Source: a bacterium (GTDB lineage: Bacteria > Bacillota > Bacilli > Lactobacillales > Streptococcaceae). Taken from it: DNA of 12,706 bases. Both the position numbers and the translations under genes were made by a program. Below are positions 1 to 5,222 of this stretch, piece by piece (position 1 is the first letter of the stretch; each line of letters begins with the position of its first letter). Location of the stretch: contig CAJNDD010000036.1 in the NCBI GenBank assembly GCA_905221435.1, positions 1 to 12,706 of the forward strand, given 5' to 3'. Below the pieces are notes generated by a model, which was not told where the DNA came from, did not search any database, and was given only the letters and a program-made list of their open reading frames with translations.

Positions 1-125
1 AATATTTCGCCTAAACTACTTCGATATTGATTATAGATCACTTTTCGTCTATACTTAGGGGTGAACACAATGTGATATTTACACATCCACTTTGTGTGTG
101 ATAAACTATGTGCCTTTTGCGCCAT
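1..125 (-). CDS. tnpA: IS200/IS605 family transposase TnpA, N-terminal fragment (cut by window edge)
   Basis: The first 41 codons of a small Y1 (HUH) single-strand transposase are present. The translation begins MAQKAHSLSHTKW and continues MCKYHIVFTPKYRRK, a block typical of the IS200 TnpA N-terminus (the HIVFxPKYRRK strand). The start is ATG at 123-125, preceded by a good AAAGGAG site about 5 bases upstream. The HUH motif and catalytic tyrosine lie beyond the window, so activity cannot be judged. The family acts on single-stranded DNA as a dimer, cutting at subterminal hairpins. The gene is cut only by the window edge; no internal lesion is visible in this part. Confidence 0.85.
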   Translation of the reverse strand, partial: MAQKAHSLSHTKWMCKYHIVFTPKYRRKVIYNQYRSSLGEI

Positions 126-208
126 ATTTTTCTCCTTTCGCTTTACAATTGGCTTGAACACCTTTATTGTATCGCGTTTGGAGTTTTTTTGGTATAACCT
201 TCGATGCG

Positions 209-225
209 CACCCGCATAGCGGGTG
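209..225. other. IS200 left-end hairpin 1
   Basis: Perfect 7-bp inverted repeat CACCCGC/GCGGGTG with a 3-base loop (216-218), 84 bases upstream of the tnpA start. It is probably either the TnpA recognition hairpin or a structural element of the tnpA leader. It is not followed by a T-run on the minus strand, so it is not a clear terminator. Confidence 0.6.
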
Positions 226-233
226 GTTTATTT

Positions 234-257
234 GTCTCGCACCTTACGGAGCGAGAC
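234..257. other. IS200 left-end hairpin 2
   Basis: Perfect 7-bp inverted repeat GTCTCGC/GCGAGAC with a 10-base loop (241-250), immediately outside hairpin 1. In IS200-type elements, hairpins near the left end serve for TnpA binding and for shielding tnpA from outside transcription. Which of the two hairpins does which job cannot be told here. Confidence 0.5.
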
Positions 258-279
258 GAACTAATAGTCACATAACAAC

Positions 280-319
280 AAAAAGAAGCCTCAACCTTAT
301 GAGTTTTCAGCTTCTTTTT
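280..319. terminator. Terminator of the LysM protein gene
   Basis: A 10-bp perfect stem (AAAAAGAAGC at 280-289 with GCTTCTTTTT at 310-319) encloses a 20-base loop and lies just after the stop codon of the LysM/Sip-like gene. Read on the minus strand, the stem ends in a U-rich arm. The A/T-rich arms on both sides would let it act in either direction and insulate the gene from the IS element. Confidence 0.75.
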
Positions 320-322
320 CTA

Positions 323-1534
323 TTAGTTCATTGATACGTGAACGTGGTCATAGTGGTTTTCAGTCACACTACCACGGTCTGGCATTGGATTCCAAGTGTA
401 GGCAGGTCCATATTTACTATCGTATGGAGCGTAGAAACGTTGTTTCCAGATGATGTAGTTGATACCATGGCTAGCCATATTTTGAACCGCGTATTCCGCG
501 ATTTGATCACCAAGTGCTGAACTCACTGGGACCATAAAGTCAATGGCCAAACCTTTACCATGGTCCCCACTGTCACCAGGACGGTAGCCACTAAAGGATG
601 TAATCCCAAACAAGTTGGCTACTTCTTCTTTAAAGGCTGCCGTTTGTGGTTGAAGACCAGCATTCTCAGACTTAGCTACAGCAAGTCCCGCATAGTCAGG
701 AGCCGCTGGAGCCGAATACGTTCTTGAAGGAGTTTGGCTTTGCTCTGCTTGATAAGTTGAAGTTGCAGTGTCAGAAGTTGCTGTTGATGTTGCTGTTTCT
801 TCTGCTGCACTTGTTCCTGTTGTATCAGCAGGTGTTTCAGTTGCTGAAGCAGCTGCTACTGGTGCTTCTGCTGGAGTTGTTGCTGCCGTTTCTTCGGCAG
901 CTGGAGTCGCCACTTGTGGATCTTCTTCAACTGGACTAGTTGTTTCTGCTACTGGTACTTCCGCTGGAGTCGTTTCAGCTGTTTCTTCAGCTACAGGTGT
1001 TTCTGTAGATGGTGTCTCCTCAGCAACTGTTGCTGTCTCAGAAACTTCTGAACTTGATGCCACTTCTGTTGGTTTTTCAGTCTCTGTTACAGTTGGAGCA
1101 TCCTCACTCGGTTGAGAAAGGTCTTCTACTTGAACTGTTTTTGCATCGACTGTCACTTGATTTTTCGTCAAATCAGCTGTCGCAGTTGTCACTTCTTCAC
1201 TAGCATCTGCTTGAGGAGTTTGGATTTCAACTTCCGTTACCTCTTCTTCCTCATTGACAGTTGTAGTGAGGACAGTATCTGGGAAAATCAAGTCCATATT
1301 GGTGATTTTGTTCAAATTAGCAAGAACTGTGACATCTACACCCAAAGCTTCTGCAATCGTGCTCAGGGTATCACCATACTGAACTGTATAGCTGTTTTTG
1401 TTCTCGTTTTTCGTCACATCATTTTTGATTTGCTCAATGCTACGTGCAGTCCAAAGGACTTCTTCTGCTTGGGTTGTCAATACTGGGGCAAATGACAAGG
1501 CTACTGTTGAGGCAAAAATAATTTTTTTCTTCAT
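323..1534 (-). CDS. Secreted LysM surface protein, Sip-like (surface immunogenic protein)
   Basis: Exported cell-wall protein of 403 residues. In order it has a Sec signal peptide (about 1-23, ending TQA before EE), one LysM domain (about 48-92, with SYTVQYGDTLSTIAEALGV) that should bind peptidoglycan, a long Ala/Thr/Glu/Pro-rich linker (about 95-285), and a conserved C-terminal domain (about 290-403). That domain carries DHGKGLAIDF (H325, D332) and the ending HYDHVHVSMN (H397, H399), an H-D-H pattern like the zinc site of DD-peptidase-fold (M15/VanY-like) domains; enzyme activity is not shown. Order and ends closely resemble S. agalactiae Sip (434 residues, recalled from memory). No LPxTG anchor is present, so the LysM domain probably holds it to the wall. 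The ATG has AAAGGAA 9 bases upstream. The gene has its own extended -10 promoter and terminator. Confidence 0.9.
   Translation of the reverse strand: MKKKIIFASTVALSFAPVLTTQAEEVLWTARSIEQIKNDVTKNENKNSYTVQYGDTLSTIAEALGVDVTVLANLNKITNMDLIFPDTVLTTTVNEEEEVTEVEIQTPQADASEEVTTATADLTKNQVTVDAKTVQVEDLSQPSEDAPTVTETEKPTEVASSSEVSETATVAEETPSTETPVAEETAETTPAEVPVAETTSPVEEDPQVATPAAEETAATTPAEAPVAAASATETPADTTGTSAAEETATSTATSDTATSTYQAEQSQTPSRTYSAPAAPDYAGLAVAKSENAGLQPQTAAFKEEVANLFGITSFSGYRPGDSGDHGKGLAIDFMVPVSSALGDQIAEYAVQNMASHGINYIIWKQRFYAPYDSKYGPAYTWNPMPDRGSVTENHYDHVHVSMN
854..991 (-). repeat. Imperfect 15-residue repeat in the surface-protein linker
   Basis: The linker of the LysM protein carries two near-identical blocks, AEETAETTPAEVPVA (residues 182-196, bases 947-991) and AEETAATTPAEAPVA (residues 213-227, bases 854-898), 31 residues apart. 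They sit in a wider low-complexity stretch rich in AEET/TETP words. Such in-frame units in a streptococcal surface protein are likely sites of length variation between strains. Confidence 0.7.
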
Positions 1535-1567
1535 TCGTTCATATTCCTTTCAAATGAGTACCTGTCT

Positions 1568-1573
1568 ATCATA
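1568..1573 (-). promoter_or_regulatory. Extended -10 promoter of the LysM protein gene
   Basis: On the minus strand TGT-TATGAT gives a TGn-extended -10 hexamer (5 of 6 to TATAAT), about 34 bases upstream of the ATG. No good -35 hexamer is present at 17 bases; that region is occupied by the T-run of the upstream terminator. Extended -10 promoters without a strong -35 are usual in streptococci. Confidence 0.6.
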
Positions 1574-1592
1574 ACACAAAAAAAGCAGAAAA

Positions 1593-1608
1593 AAGCCCTC
1601 TCGGGCCT
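1593..1608 (-). terminator. Terminator of the MATE–HAD transcript
   Basis: On the minus strand AGGCCC-GAGA-GGGCTT forms a compact stem (four G-C pairs plus G-T and A-T) with a GAGA tetraloop, followed by TTTTTTCTGCTTTTTTT. It lies about 90 bases after the HAD stop codon and directly before the promoter of the LysM gene, so the two transcripts are separated. Confidence 0.85.
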
Positions 1609-1695
1609 ATTTAACAGAACTGTCTATTCCTTGTAACAAATTCGATTACTTGAAATAGTTTGTTAGGTTTCTGTCACGCGACTGACACAATTTTT

Positions 1696-2319
1696 TTATT
1701 GCTCAGCACCAAAAATGCTGGGAATATATGCTAATTCTTTAATCCTTTGATTCCCTTCATAAGACGACTCTAAAAAGTTGATACTTTGAATTCCACTATT
1801 CTGGGCAAATTCCACATCCAGAGTCCGGTCCCCTATATAATAAGTATTATCAGAATCCAACTGATACTTTTCTAACAGATAGATAGCCGCTTCTGGACTG
1901 GGCTTACGCGCAAAACCGCTCTGACTGGTTAGAATCTCTGTGAAATAGGACTCCAACCCCAAGTCTCTTAGAACAGTAAAAGCATTGTCCCCCTTATGAG
2001 TATAGACAAACTGCTGAATTCCTGCTTGGTCTGCCCAAGCCAACACTTCACGCGCACCTGGCATCAAAACTACCTGGGCATTCTTCTCAGCCAAACTCTG
2101 GGCACGCACCTGATTGAGCACTTCCGCATCCAACTTTCGCTCTTCTGCCACTTGCTCCAGCAAATCCTGCACTGAATACTTGAGGATAAACTCTCTCACT
2201 TTCTCCTTATCATAAGGAATAGAAAACTGAGCAAAGGTCTCCTTAATCCCTGACAAAATCGCTTCGTAAGAGTCCAATGAAGTCCCGTCTAAATCCCAAA
2301 TAAAGGCTGTTTTTTGCAT
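1696..2319 (-). CDS. HAD-superfamily hydrolase (phosphatase-like)
   Basis: Cytoplasmic haloacid-dehalogenase-fold hydrolase of 207 residues, the usual size of phosphoglycolate phosphatase/beta-phosphoglucomutase-like members. All four HAD motifs are visible: motif I DLDGT with nucleophile D9 and acid D11, motif II T107 in YTHKG, motif III K139 in RKPSPEA, and motif IV GDRTLDVE with D164 and D168. A helical cap domain lies between about residues 16 and 85. Motif I continues as DGTSLDS, with Ser where Leu or Val is common; the catalytic residues are intact. The substrate cannot be read from sequence. The ATG lies just after the MATE gene, and its AAAGGA site overlaps the end of that gene, so translation is probably coupled. 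Its role beside an exporter is unknown. Confidence 0.88.
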   Translation of the reverse strand: MQKTAFIWDLDGTSLDSYEAILSGIKETFAQFSIPYDKEKVREFILKYSVQDLLEQVAEERKLDAEVLNQVRAQSLAEKNAQVVLMPGAREVLAWADQAGIQQFVYTHKGDNAFTVLRDLGLESYFTEILTSQSGFARKPSPEAAIYLLEKYQLDSDNTYYIGDRTLDVEFAQNSGIQSINFLESSYEGNQRIKELAYIPSIFGAEQ

Positions 2320-2322
2320 TTC

Positions 2323-3603
2323 CTATCCTTTCAAGCTCATATAACGCTGGTAACGGTAACGTAGAAATAACCAGCGAAAACCATTATCCAAGAGAGTCCC
2401 TGCCCAAATACCAGGCAAGCCCCAACCAAGAACAAGCCCCATCAGATAAGCTGTCCCTATACGGATACACCACATCCCAATACTTGTCGCATAAAAGGGG
2501 AGGCGAGCATTTCCCAAGCCCTGCCAAACTGCCGTATAAATAACTGTCCCTGTCGCCATGGGAGTCCCTAGTAGAGAAAACAGTGCCACCAAAACGCTCG
2601 CTTCAACCGCTACAGGATCGGTCGTATAGAGATGAGTCAGTGGTGTCCCTAAGGCATAGATACTGAGAGTTAAGGGCAACATGAGAAGCAGGGAAAGCCA
2701 AAAGGTTTGCTTGCTTACCTCGTCTACTCTTTCCCAGTTATTCTCTCCAACTGCTCGAGCCACCTGCATGACCGTCGCCGTAGCGACGCCAAAGGCAGGC
2801 ATATAGTTAAACTGGGTCAAGACTTCTCCGACTGCATTTCCCGCTACTGCCTCCGTCCCAAAAGAAACAACCAAGGCAATGATCACTACATCTCCAGCCC
2901 GCATCATGAGACGTTCTCCTGCTGCTGGCAATGCCAAGGTCAGTAAGTCTTTATCGAGTCCAAAAGTCGGTTTCTCAAAAGGCAGCTTTAATTGCGACCA
3001 CAAAATCACAAGTCCGACTAAGCGAGACAAGATAGTCCCCCAAGCAACACCCGCTATGCCCATATCAAGGACAAAAATAGCTAGACTTGAAAAAAGAATA
3101 TTCAAGGCATTGGATAAAAGACTAACATAGAGAGGTAGACGCGGATTATGCGTTGCACGAATCAAGGCACCTAGACTGGTCATCAAGCCCAAGAGAACAA
3201 TCGATCCACCCACCAAAGATAGGTAGAGCCCACCACTCTCAGCCACAGCCTGCTCAGTTCCCAAAAGTCCTATCATCTCTTGCCCAGCAAAGAGTGATAA
3301 GGCGCCTAAAAGCCCACTCAGCAATAGGGTTATCTTGAGAGCCTCTGTCACGTGATAAGCCAACTTGGACTGATTTTTCTGCCCCAAACTTTTTGAAATA
3401 ACACTGGAGATAGCAGCTCCCAGAGCGATGAAAATCGCCTGATAAATCGTGATAATATTGCCAGCTACTGATACACCCGAAATAGCTATCAATCCCAAGT
3501 GGGCGACCAAGTAGCTGTCCACCATTCCCATGAGCATCTGCAAAAAGTTTTCGCCCATAGCTGGCAAGGCAATGTTGAGAATGTCTTTATTTTTTCTAAA
3601 CAA
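2323..3603 (-). CDS. MATE family multidrug/toxic compound exporter (TTG start)
   Basis: Integral membrane exporter of 426 residues with the alternating hydrophobic pattern of 12 transmembrane helices in two MatE halves (roughly 10-170 and 230-400). Typical features are IALPAMGENFLQMLMGMVDSYLV at the N-terminus (helix 1) and its counterpart LALPAAGERLMMRAGD near residue 225. MATE proteins exchange organic cations or drugs for Na+ or H+; the substrate here is unknown. The chosen start is TTG at 3601-3603, because an AGGAGG site lies 5 bases upstream. The next in-frame ATG (residue 16) would cut into the conserved first helix. It shares a transcript with the downstream HAD gene. Only about 20 bases separate the start from the thrC terminator hairpin, so expression must come from read-through or from a promoter inside the thrC 3' end. 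Confidence 0.9.
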   Translation of the reverse strand: MFRKNKDILNIALPAMGENFLQMLMGMVDSYLVAHLGLIAISGVSVAGNIITIYQAIFIALGAAISSVISKSLGQKNQSKLAYHVTEALKITLLLSGLLGALSLFAGQEMIGLLGTEQAVAESGGLYLSLVGGSIVLLGLMTSLGALIRATHNPRLPLYVSLLSNALNILFSSLAIFVLDMGIAGVAWGTILSRLVGLVILWSQLKLPFEKPTFGLDKDLLTLALPAAGERLMMRAGDVVIIALVVSFGTEAVAGNAVGEVLTQFNYMPAFGVATATVMQVARAVGENNWERVDEVSKQTFWLSLLLMLPLTLSIYALGTPLTHLYTTDPVAVEASVLVALFSLLGTPMATGTVIYTAVWQGLGNARLPFYATSIGMWCIRIGTAYLMGLVLGWGLPGIWAGTLLDNGFRWLFLRYRYQRYMSLKG

Positions 3604-3605
3604 TC

Positions 3606-3616
3606 TGTCCTCCTGA
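3606..3616 (-). promoter_or_regulatory. Strong Shine-Dalgarno fixing the TTG start of the MATE gene
   Basis: Minus-strand AGGAGG, at about 3609-3614, sits 5 bases before the TTG codon. No ATG or GTG in the right frame lies nearby, so this site decides the start. Confidence 0.75.
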
Positions 3617-3623
3617 TGAAAAG

Positions 3624-3650
3624 AAACTCAGTTGTTTCCCAACCGAGTTT
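3624..3650 (-). terminator. thrC terminator hairpin
   Basis: An 11-bp stem (3624-3634 with 3640-3650) closes a 5-base loop. Its one non-Watson-Crick position is a G-U wobble on the minus-strand RNA but an A-C mismatch on the plus strand, so the structure favours minus-strand transcripts. The tail TTTCTTTTC is only moderately U-rich, so read-through into the MATE gene is plausible. It lies 13 bases after the thrC stop. Confidence 0.75.
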
Positions 3651-3662
3651 ACTTCCTCTGTC

Positions 3663-5147
3663 TTAAAGTCCTAGATAAGCCTCAACCGCTGCTTGCATGT
3701 CAGCAGCTGCCACTGTCGTCTTGTGACGAACAGGAGCTGTCTCAAGCCCATCAACTGCTGGCGGCACTGCCACTCCTGAAATGTCATGTAATTGAGCCAA
3801 GGCTTCAAAGTCAGTCAAGCCTGCTTTCCCTGTTACAGCTTCTACGGCAACCACTGGGAACTTGTATGGACTAGCTGTTGAAGCAATCACTGTCTTAGTC
3901 GCATCGCCAGTAGCCACTTGGTATTTTCTATAAACAGCTGAGGCAACCGCCGTATGTGGATCCTCGATATAGGCATCTGTATCATAAACACGTTTAATTT
4001 CTGCCGCAGTTTCTTCCTCAGTTGCATATTCAGCTGCAAAGAGTTCCAGAATCGCTGCATCAAAGTCTGTCAATTCATATTGTCCTTGTGTACTCAAGGC
4101 ATTCATGAGTTCAGCTGTCTTAACCGCATCATTCCCCAAAAGATGGAAAATCAAACGCTCCAAGTTTGAAGATACCAAGATATCCATAGATGGGCTAGTC
4201 GTCACCTTAAACTCACGTTTCTTGTCGTAGACACGTGTTTTAAAGAAGTCTGTCAAGACATTGTTGTCATTTGAAGCACAGATTAATTTGCCGACTGGCA
4301 GACCGATTTGCTTAGCATAAAAGGCAGCCAAGATATTGCCGAAATTCCCTGTTGGTACTGTGAAGTTGACCTTATCGCCAGCCACAATCTCACCAGACTT
4401 AACCAACTGAGCGTAAGCATAAACATAGTAGACAATCTGTGGCACCAAACGACCAATGTTCATAGAGTTAGCTGATGAAAATTGCAACTTGTTGGCAGCC
4501 AATTTTTCACGAAGAGCTACATCATTAAACATATGTTTCACATTTGTTTGCGCATCATCAAAGTTTCCATCAATGGCGATAACATGAGTATTGTCGCCAG
4601 TCTGAGTAGTCATTTGCAACTCTTGTACCTTGCTGACACCATCCTTTGGATAAAAGACGATAATCTCAGTTCCAGGCACATCGGCAAACCCTGCCATAGC
4701 AGCTTTCCCAGTATCACCAGATGTCGCTGTCAAAATGACAATCTTGTTTTCCAAGCCATGTTTCTTAGCAGCCGTTGTCATAAAGTATGGCAAGATAGAC
4801 AAGGCCATATCCTTAAAGGCAATCGTTGAACCATGGAACAATTCCAAGTTGTATTGCCCATCCAGTTTCACCAAAGGCGCAATAGCTGGAGTATCAAACT
4901 TGCTATCGTAGGCATTGTTGATACAGTAGTCCAACTCCTCAGCCGTAAAGTCATCTAAAAATGCAGACAAAACTAATTTAGCCACTTCTTGGTAAGAAGC
5001 ATCTTTCAATTTTTCAAAGTCCAAATCTACCTTTGGATAAGTAAGCGGTGTAAACAAACCACCATCCGTCGCCAAACCTTGCAAAATAGCTTGGCTGGCA
5101 GTTACTGTATTATTGGCATCACGCGTTGATTGATAAACTAATGTCAT
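3663..5147 (-). CDS. thrC: Threonine synthase
   Basis: Pyridoxal-phosphate enzyme converting O-phospho-L-homoserine to L-threonine, the last step of threonine synthesis in the cytoplasm. The 494-residue length is normal for the long bacterial/fungal class. Visible marks are the N-terminal block ATDGGLFTP (26-34), the PLP lysine K112 in HGSTIAFKDMAL, the ATSGDTGKAA loop (141-150), and the phosphate-binding PTGNFGN (265-271). The ATG start has AAAGGA about 10 bases upstream. Transcription is from its own extended -10 promoter, over which a CodY-type box lies; a hairpin terminator follows. No hom or thrB gene is next to it here. Identification is firm. Confidence 0.97.
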   Translation of the reverse strand: MTLVYQSTRDANNTVTASQAILQGLATDGGLFTPLTYPKVDLDFEKLKDASYQEVAKLVLSAFLDDFTAEELDYCINNAYDSKFDTPAIAPLVKLDGQYNLELFHGSTIAFKDMALSILPYFMTTAAKKHGLENKIVILTATSGDTGKAAMAGFADVPGTEIIVFYPKDGVSKVQELQMTTQTGDNTHVIAIDGNFDDAQTNVKHMFNDVALREKLAANKLQFSSANSMNIGRLVPQIVYYVYAYAQLVKSGEIVAGDKVNFTVPTGNFGNILAAFYAKQIGLPVGKLICASNDNNVLTDFFKTRVYDKKREFKVTTSPSMDILVSSNLERLIFHLLGNDAVKTAELMNALSTQGQYELTDFDAAILELFAAEYATEEETAAEIKRVYDTDAYIEDPHTAVASAVYRKYQVATGDATKTVIASTASPYKFPVVAVEAVTGKAGLTDFEALAQLHDISGVAVPPAVDGLETAPVRHKTTVAAADMQAAVEAYLGL

Positions 5148-5178
5148 TACTCTCTATCCTTTATCTATAGTCTCTTCC

Positions 5179-5184
5179 ATTATA
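5179..5184 (-). promoter_or_regulatory. thrC promoter (-10)
   Basis: Minus-strand TGA-TATAAT is a perfect TATAAT with a TGn extension, about 31 bases upstream of the start codon. The -35 position falls inside the CodY-type box and has no strong TTGACA match. Confidence 0.8.
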
Positions 5185-5189
5185 TCACG

Positions 5190-5204
5190 ATTTTTCAGAA
5201 AATT
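5190..5204. promoter_or_regulatory. CodY-type operator over the thrC promoter
   Basis: The 15-mer ATTTTTCAGAAAATT differs from the published CodY consensus AATTTTCWGAAAATT at one position only. It lies 5 bases upstream of the thrC -10, across the -35 region, where bound protein would block RNA polymerase. CodY represses amino-acid supply genes in streptococci and lactococci when branched-chain amino acids (and in some species GTP) are plentiful. Binding is inferred from the sequence match. Confidence 0.65.
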
Positions 5205-5221
5205 CTCCCTTTATAAGAGAA
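5203..5221 (-). terminator. Weak terminator of the GCS2 ligase gene
   Basis: On the minus strand TTCTCTT (5215-5221) can pair with GGGAGAA (5203-5209), seven pairs including two G-U wobbles, around a 5-base loop, followed by TTTTC. It starts one base after the ligase stop codon. The stem is weak and its 3' end overlaps the edge of the CodY-type box, so some read-through into thrC is possible. Confidence 0.4.
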
Positions 5222-5222
5222 A

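Larger units (their letters stand above)
1..267 (-). mobile_element. IS200/IS605-type element, left-end part (cut by window edge)
   Basis: This is the 5' end of an IS200/IS605-family insertion sequence running leftwards out of the window. It contains the start of a Y1 transposase gene and, upstream of it, two perfect hairpins (209-225 and 234-257). Elements of this family lack terminal inverted repeats and are recognised through subterminal hairpins, which fits what is seen. The outer boundary is not defined by sequence; it should lie between the second hairpin and the terminator of the next gene at 280, and 267 is a working limit. The element sits just downstream of the LysM protein gene and does not interrupt it. 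Confidence 0.75.

Noticed and set aside
768..1115. Open plus-strand frame of 115 codons opposite the LysM protein linker, rich in Val/Ser/Ala
   Set aside because: It is the mirror of a repetitive Ala/Thr/Glu/Pro codon stretch, has no ribosome site, and its composition is explained fully by the real gene.
4482..4829. Plus-strand open frame of 115 codons inside thrC
   Set aside because: It is antisense to conserved threonine synthase sequence, lacks a ribosome site and shows no domain.
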